From: Symsagittifera roscoffensis
Taxonomy: Eukaryota; Xenacoelomorpha; Acoela; Convolutidae
Length of the DNA stretch: 64,000 nt
Assembly (NCBI RefSeq): GCF_963678635.1
Contig: NC_087065.1
Coordinates: 67,983,374-68,047,373 of the forward strand
Direction of reading: 5' to 3'
Under the pieces are notes generated by a model. The model had not been told where the DNA came from. It was given only the letters and a program-made list of their open reading frames with translations, and made no database searches. This document shows positions 11,943 to 25,879 of the stretch, one piece after another. Numbering within the stretch: position 1 is the stretch's first letter; every line of letters begins with the position of its first letter. A program made the position numbers and the translations under genes.

Positions 11943-12560
11943 ACAAGAAAGCGTTCGACTCGGTTCCGCACAAAAGACTGATAGGAATCCTAAAACAATT
12001 TGCAAAAAAAAGGAAACACACTGTGCTGGATCAACGAGTTTTTTTTGAACAAGATGACAAAGAGTTGTGATAAACGGCAGTAGATCTGAATGGAAAGATA
12101 TTCTGATTGGGATTCCCCAGGGATCTGTACTGAGACTTGTTTCACTTGTAATATATATATAATTTCAATGCCAAACACAGTCAAATTGAAATTGTATTTA
12201 TTTGCAGATGATGCAAAACTATTCAGAGAAACTACCAGTGACAAAGACGTTGAATTGCTGCAAGAAAAATAGAAGAATGATCAAAAAATAGTCTTTTCCA
12301 TTTTAATGAAGATAAAAGCGTACATACGATAATCTCAAATGGAAGATCAAATCGTGAAATATGATCATAAGAATTTTACGATAACCAGCTTGAAACAGTA
12401 GAGAAGAAAAAGAACTTGGAGTGATCATCAAAAGTAAACTCTCCTTTGACTCTCATATCTTCGCAAAAGTTAAAAAGGCAAACTCTATTATTGCAGTTTT
12501 TAAGAAAAATTTCATTAAAATGACCATATCTGTGTTTTTAAAAATTTATAAAGCCTCACT
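11943..12560 (+). pseudogene. LINE reverse transcriptase fragment at duplication joint
   Basis: The RT palm runs from block A through the FADD motif to the thumb (LSFDSHIFAKVKKANSI), with frameshifts and stops. The left end is the duplication joint. The right end at GCCTCACT is fused to leader T-tracts, as at 4750 and 15098. Confidence 0.8.
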
Positions 12561-14184
12561 ATTTTTTTTACTGTTTTTGGTCTTTTTTGGATTTTTTTTA
12601 CTGTTTTTTGTACTTTTTTGTTTTCAAGTAAATTTGTTTTTGGTTTTTTCTTAGTTATACACTATTTCCGTCCGATTTTACGCTTTCTCTTCAATTGTTT
12701 TTGGGCCCAGGGCCTTGGGATAAGCGGGCTCATGACTTCCCACCCAACCCTCCGGCCCCCGGAACTTTTGGTCTTAGCTGTATCCACGGAGCTATTTGGA
12801 GGGTTACTCAAAAGTCGCCCTAGCAAACGAACACGTTATGCTAGCACACTCCTAACGCAAAAAAATTTATCGCTCTAACTCTAAAAACTCAAAAACTTGA
12901 TTCACAAAACATATTGACGAAATTCGGAAAATTAGAAAAATTTTGATAGAAAAACTTTTATGTTCGCCAACTTCTACTAAATTTTTTTCCGCGCAGTTTC
13001 TTTAGTTAGTGGGGTCTAACTATGTAGTAGCTCACTGCGCAGAAACCTTTTGCTGCTCGGAAAAACTCGGATATCCAAAATTTCTTTGGTTAACAGTTTG
13101 GTCGAAAATCAGTGTTTTTTCGTCAAAATTAGGGTGTTTCTCGAGTCTAAAAGGGAGATAAGTAATATATAATAGGGATAATAACCTATTAGTAGTCGTT
13201 AATCAATTTTACTATACCCTCCGTTGCACCAAATTTCTCGAATTAGGACCCTTAACTCGGACGTTCGCAATCGATGGAGGGTGTAATCGGGCCGAGCCAA
13301 TTGTGCCCCCACCACTTAAGTTTTAATTCAATAGTACCCGAACGATACTAAAATTGTTTCAACGATACCCAACAACCGTTGTGGATGTTTTCCCTGATGC
13401 CCTCTGTTGAGTCCGGAACACGTCTGTCAGCTTGCCGCTCTACCCTCCGGTCACCGGCAAATTTATCATTAACGTGCTTAAATACTCAAACAACACTCAC
13501 GGGAGGATACCCTACCCACAGCCAAAACACTCAATTTTTTGATCAGAAAAGATACAAATCAACCCGCAACCACAACAATAGGAAGGTCAGATCACATCCC
13601 AACCGGAAATAATATTTAAACTATCATTTTACATTTTTTTAACTGTTTTTGGTCTTTTTTGGATTTTTTACTGTTTTTTGTACTGTTTTTGTTTCCAATT
13701 AAATTTGTTTTTGGTTTTTTCTTAGTTATACACTATTTCCGTCCGATTTTACGCTTTCTCTTTAATTGTTTTTGGTCCCAGGGCCTTGTGATAAGCGGGC
13801 TCATGACTTCCCACCTAACCCTAAGGGCCCCCTGAGATTTTGGTCTTAGCTAAGTTAAAAATCTAGGTAGTACCCGGCGGAGGGTCGGTACCTTCCGCCT
13901 AATACAATACAAGACAATAAAGCCTCTAACTCGGCCATTAAAGGTTTCAAATAAAATCGTCTTCAGTCAGACCAAACCTCACAAATGATTTCGCGCTTTA
14001 TTCTTTTTCTACAGAACTGGCACATTAGTCAACAGAATACCTCGAGCAACAATTTTCGGAGTTCCATTCTGACTCAATTTCTAACAAAAATTTTTAACAA
14101 ATCATGGGACGAAACGAAGCCAACTGAAGCCCGTTAGATCGTCACAATTATAACTACTGAGAGTGCTGGATGATTTCACAAAAA
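12561..14184 (-). mobile_element. Rearranged leader fragment
   Basis: It has the same late-to-early leader fusion as 4751-6245 (joint at about 12777) and then continues to the LTR at 14185. Most of this segment is what unit 1 lost. No gene is seen. Confidence 0.7.
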
Positions 14185-14699
14185 TGTAAATTTCGCCCAA
14201 TTACTACATAGTGACGGAGCGTAGAAAAAGCACCTATTGACGACTGGCCGGCTTCACTATTAAAAACACGGCTCGAATGTCCTATTTTACTATGTTTTTA
14301 GAGTGACAGTTATATACTAAATCCATTGGAGATGATTGACCCTTTCCTCTTCCTAGCTACTCATATTCTAAAATAACATATAATACCCGTGTTAATTCAA
14401 ATGTTTAGGACATCAGAGTAGCTAAAAAGTTAGTTTTTTATAGTCTTTCAAAATACAACAGTCTCTGGGCACCGGGCCTCCGATTGGTTGCTCTTCAAGG
14501 AATAACGTTGTTACTTCTTCCACTTCGGCACGGGAGGTTACTGATCCTTCCGGCTCTCCCACTGAAGCCTCCTTTCTTTTTTTCGGCTCCCACTATACGT
14601 CCTATCGTGTGTGATTGTCCCGATAAGAGACTCCTTGTTTTTCTTGAGTTTTTCTCGACTGTTCTTCATTAGTCAATTCGGTTGTTCTCTTTTTTTGGC
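14185..14699 (-). repeat. LTR, internally deleted and truncated
   Basis: This is the duplicate of 3837-4350, with the same internal deletion and the same fusion of TTTTTTTGGCC to LINE sequence. Confidence 0.75.
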
Positions 14700-15098
14700 C
14701 AAACACAGTCAAATTGAAATTGTATTTATTTGCAGATGATGCAAAACTATTCAGAGAAATTACCAGTGACTAAGACGTTGAATTGCTGCAAAAAGATCTC
14801 AGAAAAATGGTAGACTGATCAAAAAATAGTGTTTTCCATTTTAATGAAGATAAAAGCTTACATACGATAATCTCACATGGAAGATCAAATCGTGAAATAT
14901 GATCATAAAATTTTTACAATAAACAGCTTGAAACAGTAGAGAAGAAAAAGACCTTGGAGTGATCATCAAAAGTAAACTCTCCTTTGACTCTCATATCTTC
15001 ACAAAAGTTAAAAAGGCAAACTCTTTTATTGCAGTTTTTAAGAAAAATTTCATTAAAATGACTATATCTGTGTTTTTAAAAGTTTATAAAGCCTCACT
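14700..15098 (+). pseudogene. LINE reverse transcriptase fragment
   Basis: This is the duplicate of 4351-4750. It includes the FADD motif and the thumb, and ends at GCCTCACT fused to leader. Confidence 0.8.
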
Positions 15099-16595
15099 AT
15101 TTTTTTTTTACTGTTTTTGGTCTTGTTTGGATTTTTTTTACTGTTTTTTGTACTTTTTTGCTTTCAAGTAAATTTGTTTTTGGTTTTTTCTTAGTTATAC
15201 ACTATTTCCGTCCAATTTTACGCTTTCTCTTCAATTGTTTTTGGGCCCAGGGCCTTGGGATAAGCGGGCTCATGACTTCCCACCCAACCCTCCGGCCCCG
15301 GGAACTTTTGGTCTTAGCTGTATCCACGGAGCTATTCTGAGGGTTACTCAAAAGTCGCCCTAGCAACCGAACACGTTATGCTAGCACACTCCTAACGCAA
15401 AAAAAATTATCGCTCTAACTCTAAAAACTCAAAGACTTGATTCACAAAACATATTGACGAAATTCGGAAAATTAGAAAAATTTTGATAGAAAAACTTTTA
15501 TGTTCGCCAACTTCTACTAAATTTTTTTCCGCGCAGTTTCTTTAGTTAGTGGGGTCTAACTATGTAGTAGCTCACTGCGCAGAAACCTTTTGCTGCTCGG
15601 AAAAACTCGGATATCCAAAATTTCTTTGGTTAACAGTTTGGTCGAAAATCAGTGTTTTTCGTCAAAATTAGGGTGTTTCTCGGGTCTAAAAGGGAGATAA
15701 GTAATATATAATAGGGATAATAACCTATTAGTAGTCGTTAATCAATTGTACTATACCCTCCGTTGCACCAAATTTCTCGAATTAGGACCCTTAACTCGGA
15801 CGTTCGCAATCGATGGAGGGTGTAATCGGGCCGAGCCAATTGTGCCCCCACCACTTAAGTTTTAATGCAATAGTACCCGAACGATACTAAAATTGTTTCA
15901 ACGATACCCAACAACCGTTGTGGATGTTTTCCCTGATGCCCTCTGTTGAGTCCGGAACACGTCTGTCAGCTTGCCGCTCTACCCTCCGGTCACCGGCAAA
16001 TTTATCATTAACGTGCTTAAATACTCAAACAACACTCACGGGAGGATACCCTACCCACAGCCAAAACACTCAATTTTTCGATCAGAAATGATATAAATCA
16101 ACCCGCAACCACAACAATAGGAAGGTCAGATCACATCCCAACCGGAAATAATATATAAACTGTCATTTTACATTTTTTTAAACTGTTTTTGGTCTTTTTT
16201 GGATTTTTTACTGTTTTTTGTACTGTTTTTGTTTCCAATTAAATTTGTTGTTGGTTTTTTCTTAGTTATACACTATTTCCGTCCGATTTTACGCTTTCTC
16301 TTTAATTGTTTTTGGTCCCAGGGCCTTGGGATAAGCGGGCTCATGACTTCCCACCTAACCCTCCGGCCCCCTGAGATTTTGGTCTTAGCTTTATTCTAGG
16401 CCTTAACTTTATTCATTTTCTACAGAACTGGCACATTAGTCAACAGAATACCTCGAGCAACAATTTTCGGAGTTCCATTCTGACTCAATTTCTAACAAAA
16501 AATTTTAACAAATCATGGGACGAAACGAAGCCAATTGAAGCCCGTTAGATCGTCACAATTATAACTACTGAGAGTGCTGGATGATTTCACAAAAA
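15099..16595 (-). mobile_element. Rearranged leader fragment
   Basis: This is the duplicate of 4751-6245, with the same internal joint at about 15318. No gene is seen. Confidence 0.7.
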
Positions 16596-17476
16596 TGTAA
16601 CATTCGCCCAAATACTACATAGTGACGGAGCGTAGAAAAAGCACCTATTGACGACTGGCCGGCTTCAGTTACCTAATTTCTACCCGTTTTTCACCGTCTC
16701 GACCTAACCAGTTAATTTTCTGGTCTGTCTAGAACTAAGTAAAAGTTACCATTTTTAGGCCAGCAGTCAAACGACTTTTGATCAGCTTTCATTTGCATGC
16801 GAAGACAACCACATAGCTGGGTCTCGGATCCCCAGACTACGTGATTGCTATTAAAAACCCGGCTCGAATATCCTATTTTACTATGTTTTTAGAGTGACAG
16901 TTATATACTAAATCCATTGGAGATGGATTGACCCTTCCCTCTTCCTAGCTACTCATATTCTAAAATAACAAATCATACCCGTGTTAATTCAAATGTTTAG
17001 GACATCAGAGTAGCTAAAAAGTTAGTTTATTATAGTTTTTCAAAATACAACAGCCTCTGGGCACCGGGCCTCCGATTGGTTGCTCTTCAACGAATAACGT
17101 TGTTACTTCTTCGACTTCGGCACGGGAGCGTACTGATTATTCCGGCTCTCCCACTGAAGCCTCCTTTCTTTTTTTCGGCTCCCGCTATACGTCCTATCGT
17201 GTGCGATTGTCACGATAAGAGATTCCTTGTTTTTCTTGAGTTTTTTTTACTGTTCTTCATTAGTCAATTCGGTTGTTCTCTTTTTCTGACCGCTTTCTGC
17301 CAAATATAGCCACTCTCTGTATTTTTCAGAAATATTCCGCCGCAATTCGATTTTATGAGAGTTCACTTCTAGAATATTCCGACCCTCTTTTTTGTGATTA
17401 GTTTGTTATTAACAACGTTATTACTCTTTTTCTTGCTCGTCGGAGTGTTTAGCTGTGTCAATCCGGCGGAATGGCA
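16596..17476 (-). repeat. LTR of G-type element, left subfamily
   Basis: A full-length 881-bp duplicate of 6246-7126, with the same ends and the same junction with LINE sequence on its right. Confidence 0.82.
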
Positions 17477-18901
17477 CAAAAAAATAGATAGTCGCCGATA
17501 AACTGATGTTTTCTACTTGGATTTCAAGAAAGCGTTCGACTCGGTTCCGCACAAAAGACTGATAAGAATGCTAAAACAATTTGCAAAAAAAAGGAAACAC
17601 ACTGTGCTGGATCAACGAGTTTTTTTTGAACAAAACGACAAAGAGTTGTGATAAACGGCAGTAGATCTGAATGGAAAGATATTCTGATTGGGATTCCCCA
17701 GGTATCTGTACTGGGACTTGTTTTGCTTGTAATATATATAATTTCAATGCCAAACACAGTCAAATTGAAATTGTATTTATTTGCAGATGATGCAAAACTA
17801 TTCAGAGAAATTACCAGTGACAAAGACGTTGAATTGCTGCAATAAGATCTCAGAAAAATGGAAGAATGATCAAAAATAGTCTTTTCCATTTTAATGAAGT
17901 TAAAAGCGTAAATACGATAATCTCAAATGAAAGATCAAATCGTGAAATATGATCATAAAAATTTTACGATAACCAGCTTGAAACAGTAGAGAAGAAAAAG
18001 ATCTTGGAGTGATCATCGATAGCAAACTCTCCTTTGACTCTCATATCTTTGCAAAAGTTAAAAAGGCAAACTCTATTATTGCAGTTTTTAAGAAAACTTT
18101 CATTAAAATGACTATATCTGTGTTTTAAAATGTTTATAAGGCTCCACTTAGAGCTCTGTAAACAAACCCGGTACCCGCGATTCAAGAAGGACACAAGATT
18201 AATCGAAAAAGAGCAACGACAAGCGTCATGAATCGTACAAGGGCTGCAGACCATAAGTCACAATGAAATGTTAAAGAAACTACCGCAGAATGCTCAAAAT
18301 GTTCAAAATAGGTTACAACCGTTATGATTGAAAAACTACAAAAGGCATGTTTGAGTTGAATAATTGTGACACAAGGACAAATGACAAGAAAGTGATAACG
18401 AAGAAGGCCAAGTTTGAATTGCGGAAAAATTTTTCTACATTAGTTCAGCTACAAATTGGAATATGTTGCCAGGAGAAGTAATTGACTCGAAGACATTGAA
18501 CGTTTTCAAGAACAACCTGGAGAAATATTAGAAGAAAAGCGGAATTATTAATTTTGAGACGAATTAGTTTAAAAGGAGTACACCTTCAGCTGATTGATAG
18601 AGGCGACAAAACGCCTAAATGATCGGTGCGTAATCATTGGTTTTTAAATTTTAAATCAGTCCCATAGGTTCCAAAATAAAAAATCAGTCGCATAAGTTCC
18701 AAAATCTTTTCAGTTGGTCAAAAGACTTAATTAGCCGAGTCTCGGTTTTAGGTCGCCTGTGGGCGCATTACGCGCGCGTCGCCGCATTGCGGCGATAACC
18801 GGCACATAACACGTAAATTTCGTATGAAGTCCTACCCTTTGGTGGCAAGCTCGCAACACGCTGGCGCGGCTGCGGTGGTCATTATTCTGTAGCTTGAGTT
18901 T
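17477..18901 (+). pseudogene. LINE 3' half with 3' UTR, decayed
   Basis: This is the duplicate of 7127-8551, with the same stops plus a few private substitutions (for example in YSHFNESFLKN on the shadow strand, G to A near 18091). It is fused to truncated gag at 18901. Confidence 0.8.
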
Positions 18902-21631
18902 ATTCTGTAGTCTCGAACTCTGATAAGGTCTTCACGTTCTTGGTTGGGAATGTGCCTGTTGTCATCTCTTTATTTCATGATTCGGCTTCATTCATCAGGA
19001 GGGCTCGACTAGCCTTGACCCCCGAAAATGCATCTTCATGGCGGGTATGCTTCGCGTCCGCTACTGCATCCCAGAATTGAGTGCAATCCGACTTGAAAGG
19101 TTGCTCCATATTACAAAAGAAGCATCTCGATCCATATTTCATTATAAACCCTCTCCTATACTCTTCGTGGTCCTCCTCAGTTGCATCAACATCATCTAGA
19201 AAGTAGCCTATCGCCTTCATATTTTTTTTGTTAGTAGAACAGGCTGAAATTTGGTGGTCCATCATCTAGAAAGTAGCCTATCGCCTTCATATTTTTTTTG
19301 TTAGTAGAACAGGCTGAAATTTGGTGGTCCATCGAACCATAATTCGCACATGACCTCCTCTTATCCATGTCGGCACGAAGTCTGTACCAACTGGAATTCG
19401 CGCCAGTTTTTAATCTACTGTTGTTGCCGTAATTGCTGTAACGATTTTGCGCCCTTGGTTTTATGAGCAAGTACTCAGGCGACTTCATGCGCAAATCATC
19501 GGGCGTGGGCACTTGATCTACCGATAGGGTGAAGTGTGTGGCCAACATTGTTATTAGCTCATCACTTTTTACTCCATCCATGAATTTTGAGGCAATAGCC
19601 AAGTTCCGCTCCGATATCATCTCATCAGGGTTGCTTCTCCTTCTGAGTAATTCGAGGTCATCCAAAAACTTGTTCATGGATTCGTCATCTCTTTGACGCA
19701 TCTTTTCAAACTTCACCATAGCTTGATGTACCTGCACACCCGAGCCGAAGCGATTCAGCAAGATGTCGATTATTTTGCGAGCGCTGTCTCGTTCATTAGT
19801 CCTTTTTGCCATACACAACTTAGGGCCGTGCCCTCTAGATTGCTCGTCAGTGCGCTGCCTTCCTGTTTTTTGGAGAGATTCTCTTCCTCAAAATGTAACT
19901 TCATCGCCTCCATCCAAGTGTCGATGCAACCATCTGATTCGTCCTTGTATGACTTCGGCTTTTTGAGTGCCCTTCTTGACCTCTCTCCTCTCTCGTTTGA
20001 CTTCGAGAGTTTGGTGATGAATGTCTCGAGAGATCTGCTCAAAGGCTCAAACATCGAAGCGTACATCGTGGTGTCCTGCGAGATGGTAGTCAGATGTGGC
20101 ACCGATCTGACTTGTGCCATTGTCGATGACTGTGCACCGACGTCGCTTCCGCTTCCGGCGTGGCCGGATTCGTTTGACCCTGGGTTTCTCCCTATGGTTA
20201 GACTCAAAGCCGATTCTAGATCTTGGCCTGGCCCCTGAATGACATCGGGCTCCGCCTCCGTCAGTCGTTTGGCTTGAGTCCTCCGTTGGAGCGTGGCGAT
20301 TCTCCCGGTTGCCACTGCTCAAGATCTCATCAAGCTTCCGCATCATAAGATCAGCTTTGGCATCTAACCTCTTCTCCAGGCTAGTCATCATATGAGCGTA
20401 GGTATTGTCGTGATCGTTCAATAATCGCTCGATCTCTCTCGTCATCCTAACGTCTCTTTCTTGTGACTCCTTGGTCGCTAGCGCCAAACTTTCCGCTAGG
20501 CACTGGTCGGTGTCCGAATCAGCTGGGCCTGATCACTTCTCGCTTTTGACTTCACGTCTTTCAGCTCGTCTCTCAATCTTTCATGGTCTTTTTGAGCCCT
20601 TTCTTCAACTCGATCCTCCTCTTGGTCATATAGTGTCGCAGTTCTTCAAGGCCTGTGACACGATATGACTAAGAGACTGGATCGAGTTGAAAAAAGGGCT
20701 CAAAAATGCCATGAAAGGTTGAGAGGCGAGCTGACAGATGTGAAGTCACAAGCGAGAAGTGATCATTACACCGTCAAACATGTAGTTCAAGTCACTAGCC
20801 GTTCCCAGCACTGTGGTAAGACCCAGGGACGATGACGTCAATTGAGGTTGCAGCCGGGTACTCGACGATGCACCACCCTTCAGCTTATCGTATGACGACG
20901 ATGCTCCCACTGTTATCCCATCTGACAATGGTCTAGTTGGCGAAACAGACAACGCTTTCTTGCACTTCTCCTGTCTCGTTCTAGGTGTGAGGTCCATGTC
21001 CGAGTGCATCAGCCCCGGACCGTCATATCCAGAGGACAATCCATCAGTTCGGAGCGACGTCATGCGCTCATCGTACATCGTCTTGAAGCTTCTTTTTGTT
21101 TTTGAACATGGTTGCTCTTCTCTTGGATTTATGCTTGACATCATCGCATTCTTGCCCTGCTTGACTAGAGAGGATTGTTCCTTTCTCCGACTATTGCCTT
21201 TGATCTCTGATTTAGACGTCTCCTTAAACAACAGTTTCTTTCGTACTACGACCTCGGAACGCTCCGAGGGCTCTTGAATTTCCTCGGTTTCTTCCCGCTC
21301 AGATTCCTCGCCAGGCTCTTCTGGGTCCTCGCGATGGTGGTGGTCGGGTCGGATTAGTGTCTGCTTCCTTCGTCGAAGGGTTCAGTTGGCGTCACGTTAG
21401 CCGCTCCGGGCTCGGCGTCCCGTTCCTCATCACCATCTCGATTCTTCTAACTTCTTAAATTCATTCCGCTCACTGAAAGATCACTATGACCTTCACTTGC
21501 TGCTTCACAAGCAAAACGTCTGTGATGCTACTAATCGAGGATTGACTACGCAGTGATCTAAACCTCCGCGTGCTTCCCGTGCTCAGCCTGGGATTCTTAG
21601 TTGTTTCCTCTAGCGAGTCTCTACGCTGCAT
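18902..21631 (-). pseudogene. Truncated, rearranged gag, duplicate copy
   Basis: This near-identical copy of 8552-11281 has its start ATG at 21631 (MQRRDSLE, one residue different). It shares the palindrome (20531-20764), the 70-bp tandem duplication (19191-19330) and the end point after the second zinc knuckle. Unlike unit 1, it is still connected on its right to its own 5' region, leader and LTR up to 25879. So 18902-25879 is one 7.0 kb 5' fragment of a G-type element cut off before the protease. Confidence 0.82.
20531..20764. repeat. 234-bp palindrome in gag, duplicate
   Basis: The same inverted repeat as 10181-10414, with arms starting GATCACTTCTCGC and ending GCGAGAAGTGATC. Confidence 0.85.
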
Positions 21632-22550
21632 GTTTTGTGATAAAGAAATTTTCTTTTGACGGCAATGCACAAGCTTCAAAAATAAATTTAAAAAAATCTT
21701 GCCTAAGCCTGCCTACTCAACACCTTCAATATCAAAAACATCCCATCAATCTGTTAGAGATGCTATCAGTGACTCAGCTAAAGTTAAACACAGGGCCTAC
21801 CCAGTGTTATGTTATTACAATATTTTCAAACAATATTTTATAAAGGAGCAGTGATAATTTCAGTAACAGATAAATAAAACTTAGTCTTATAGAAAAAGAC
21901 TTCCCTCGATTGGAACACTCCAAAAGATCGAAGCCCAGGACACTGTCTTCTCAAGTGAGTGTGTCTTGTCTAATACACTCACGGAGGTCTTCTTTTATAT
22001 AACCTGCAATTGCCCGAGCCGTCTTACTACGTAGCTCAAGGCAACCTCTTGATCGAAAATATCTAGAGTCTAAGCAAAAGCTCTCCCACACCCGGACAGG
22101 ACAGCTCCAAGTGCACGAGAGTAGGGAACTACTTCGTCTTCTCAAGTGATTGTGTCTTGTCTAATACACTAACCGAGGTCTTCTTTTATATGTCCTGCAA
22201 TTGCCCGAGCCGTCATAATACGTAGCTCAAGACAACTTCTTGATCGAAAATATCTAGAGTCTAAGCAAAAGCTCTCCCACACCTGGACAGCTCCAAGTGT
22301 ACGAGAGTAGGGAACTAATTTGTCTTCTCAAGTGAGTGTGTCTTGTCTAATACACTCACCGAGGTCTTTTCTTATGTGGTCCCGAATTACCCGAGCCTTC
22401 CGATTAAGTAGCTTAAGGCAACCACACAACCAAAATCACAATCAAAAGAAGAACTTGTTCGGATACTTTGATGAACCTGATTTAGAATCCAAAGTTATTC
22501 GCGAATCTCCGGGTCAACTGGGCCACTATTCTCCTAATATACACGTCTCG
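21632..22550 (-). repeat. 5' region with three ~190-bp tandem repeats
   Basis: Units start at 21944, 22136 and 22322 (periods 192 and 186) and share TCTTCTCAAGTGA, CTAATACACT and a CCCGAGCCNTC block followed by TAGCTCAAGGCAACC. The last unit diverges in its second half. Equivalent repeats stand upstream of the giant element's gag at 55178-55490. They lie in the transcribed leader and may be regulatory or structural; the function is unknown. Confidence 0.75.
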
Positions 22551-24999
22551 TGAGTATTCGGCCTTCTATTTAGACCTCAAAGGTATATCTAAGGAAGTTT
22601 AAATTGTCCCGGAGGTTACCTCCAAACTTTCACTAAGGAGGGTTGTTAAAGGGCTTGAGTCACTTCAGAGGGTTACTTCGGAGGGTTGCTAAGACAATTA
22701 GCTTACTTCGGAGGGTTACTTCGGAGGTTTGTTAAGACACTTAGCTTACTCCGGAGGGTTACCTCGGAAGGTACCTTAAACACTTAAGTTGCTTCGGAGG
22801 GTCCCCCTAAATTCACTAAGGAGGGTCAATAAGAGGCTTAAGTCACTCCGGAGGGTTGTTTCGGAGGGTACCCTCAAAATTCGAATTTTTCCATGTTTCG
22901 CCTAAAGGGTACTCCAGCTACTCCCAAAAAGAGTCAAAACAAGCTAAATTCACTCTGGGGGTTTTTTAAAATTGTCTCGGAGGGTTGCATGAAAATTTCT
23001 GCTGAGGCGGGTTGCTAAGGGGCTTAGCTGACTCCGGAGGGTTGCTTCGGAGGGTTCCCCAAAAATCACGAAAACAGATAAATTCACCGCTCTAAAGCCT
23101 CCGATTGCAGTCTAGCTTACTTAAAACAGGGTTGGCCGACTCGGTCAACCTTCCCAGTAGGATAAAAGGTGATTTTATAAAAATTTCTGCCGCTCGGAGG
23201 GTTCCCTAAAATTTGGACCCTCCGAACAAACAAAATTTAAAGAATTTTTCTTTCCTGAAGTTATCAACCCAAAAACAGTGGCGTCCAGGAAAGTGATTAA
23301 AAACATCGACTTATAGTACCAAAATTATTCCGATCGGTTTGCTAGTCTTTGAGAAATCACCAAAAACGCGTTCACTAAGTTGGCCATTTTTCACCACCAA
23401 TATAGGTTCTCAGAGACTTTTTCCGCAATTCTCACTGAAAGTGCCTAAAGGTACTTGAAATTAGCGTAGCAGCCCTGTACGACACTTGAATAATGCAAAA
23501 AACTGGACCAAATTTGGTTTGAAAACAAAAATTTGACCAAAAACTATCAAGTTTGGACCCTCCGATTTCTTCCTTTTCCAATCTTTAAGTCTCTAGCTGT
23601 ATCCACGGAGCTATTCGGAGGGTCAAAAGTCACCCTAGCAACCGAACACTTTATGCTAGCACACTCCTAACGCAAAAAAAATTATCGCTCTAACTCTAAA
23701 AACTCAAAAACTTGATTCACAAAACATATTGACGAAATTCGGAAAACTAGAAAAATTTTGATAGAAAAACTTTTACTTCGCCAACTTCTACTAAATTTCT
23801 TTCCGCGCAGTTTTTTTAGTTAGCGGGGTCCAACTAGGTAGTAGCTCACTGCGCAGAAGTTTTTTGCTGCTCGGAAAAACTCGGATATCCAAAATTTTTT
23901 TGGTTAACAGTTTGGTCGAAAATCAGTGGTTTTCGTCAAAATTAGGGTGTTTCTCGGGTCTAAAAGGGAGATAAGTAAAATATAATCGGGATAATAACCT
24001 ATTAGTAGTCGTTAATCAATTTTACTATACCCTCCGTTGCACCAATTTTCTCGAATTAAGACCCTTAACTCGGAAGTTCGCAATCGATGGAGGGTGTAAT
24101 CGGGCCGAGCCAATTGTGCCCCCACAACTTAAGTTTTAATGCAATAGTACCCGAACGGTACTAGAATTGTGTCAACGATACCCAATAACCGTTGTGGATG
24201 TTGTCCTTGATGCCCTCTGTTGAGTCCGGAACACGTCTGTCAGCTTGCCGCTCTACCCTCCGGTCACCGGCAAATTTATCATTAACGTGCTTAAATACTC
24301 AAACAACACTCACGGGAGGATACCCTACCCACCACCAAAACACTCAATTTTTCGATCAGAAATGATATAAATTAACCCGCAACCACAACAATAGGAAGGT
24401 CAGATCACATCCCGTCCGGAAATAATATATAAACTGTCATTTTACATATTTTTTTAACTGTTTTTGGTCTTTTTTGGATTTTTTTCTGTTTTTTGTACTT
24501 TTTTGTTTCCAAGTAAATTTGTTTTTGGTTTTTTCTTAGTTATACACTATTTCCGTCCGATTTTACGCTTTCTCTTCAACTGTTTTTGGTCCCAGGGCCT
24601 TGGAAAAAGCGGGCTCATGACTTCCCACCTAACCCTCCGGCCCCCTGAGACTTTGCTCTTAGCTAAGTTAAAAAGCTAGGTAACCCGGCGGAGGGTCGGT
24701 ACCTTCCGCCTAATACAATACAAGACAATAAAACCTCTAACTCGGCCATTAAAGGTTTCAACTGAAATCGTCTTCAATCAGACCAAACCTCACAAATGAT
24801 TTCGCGCACTATTCTTTTTCTACAGAACTGGCACATTAGTCAACAGAATACCTCCCTCGAGCAACAATTTTCGGAGTTCCATTCTGACTCAATTTCTAAC
24901 AAAAAATTTCAACAAATCATGGGACGAAACGAAGCAAACTGAAGCCCGGTAGATTGTCACAATTACAACTACTGAGAGTGCTGGATGATTTCACAAAAA
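22551..24999 (-). mobile_element. Intact leader of truncated G-type element
   Basis: The leader is continuous from the 190-bp repeats through the GGAGGG array (about 22600-22880 and 23025-23060) to the LTR at 25000. It repeatedly carries CGGAGGGT or ACCCTCCG in both orientations. The short ORFs seen here show no domain and no conservation beyond the DNA. It is the best reference for the leader of this subfamily. Confidence 0.75.
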
Positions 25000-25879
25000 T
25001 GTAACATTCGCCCAAAAACTACATAGTGACGTAGCGTAGAAAAAGCACCTATTGACGATTGGCCGGCGTCAGTTACCTAATTTCTACCCGTTTTTCACCG
25101 TCTCGACCTAGCAGTTGATTTTCTGGTCTGTCTAGAAGTAAGTAAAAGTTACCATTTTTAGGCCATCAGTCAAACGACTTTTGATCAGCTTTCATTTGCA
25201 TGCGAAGACAACCACATAGCTGGGTCTCGGATCCCCAGACTACGTGCTTGCTATTAAAAACACGGCTCAAGTATCCTATTTTACTATGTTTTTAGAGTGA
25301 CAATATAAACTAAATCCATTGGAGATGGATTCACGCTTTCCTCTTCCTAGCTACTCATATTCTAAAATAACAAATAATACCCGTGTTAATTCAAATGTTT
25401 AGGACATCAGAGTAGCCAGAAAAGTTAGTTTATTATAGTAATTCAAAATACAACAGTCTCTGGGCGCCGGGCCTTCGATTGGTTGCTCTTCAAGGAATAA
25501 CGTTGTTACTTCTTCCACTTCGGCACGGGAGGGTACTGATCCTTCCGACTCTCCCACTGAAACCTCCTTTCTTTTTTTCGGCTCGCGCTATACGTCCTAT
25601 CGTGTGTGATTGTCACGATAAGAGATTCCCTGTTTTTCTTGAGTTTTTTTCGACTGTTTTTCATTAGTCAATTCGGTTGTTCTCTTTTTCTGGCCGCTTT
25701 CTGCCAAATATAGCCACTCTCTGTATTTCTCAGAAATATTTCGCCGCAATTCGATTTTATGAAAGTTTACTTCTAGAATATTCCGACCCTCTTTTTTGTG
25801 ATTAATTTGTTATTTACAACGTTATTACTCTTTTTTTTGCTCGTTGGAGGGTTCGGCTGTGTCGATCCGGCGGAATGGA
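25000..25879 (-). repeat. LTR of G-type element, left subfamily
   Basis: It runs from TGTAACATTCGCCC to CGGAATGGA, where the final GGCA is mutated. Its hairpin reads CTATCGTG...CACGATAAG. It is the outer end of the 18902-25879 fragment, and LINE sequence follows on the right. Confidence 0.8.

Larger units (their letters stand above)
11943..22292. repeat. Unit 2 of 10.35 kb tandem segmental duplication
   Basis: This is the complete unit. It begins within LINE block A at CAAGAAAGCG, directly after gag 5' sequence. The novel joint reads GGACAGCT-A-CAAGAAAG, while the corresponding ends elsewhere read GGACAGCTCCAAG (22292) and GGATTACAAG (3272), so a short CAAG overlap sits at the joint. Confidence 0.85.
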
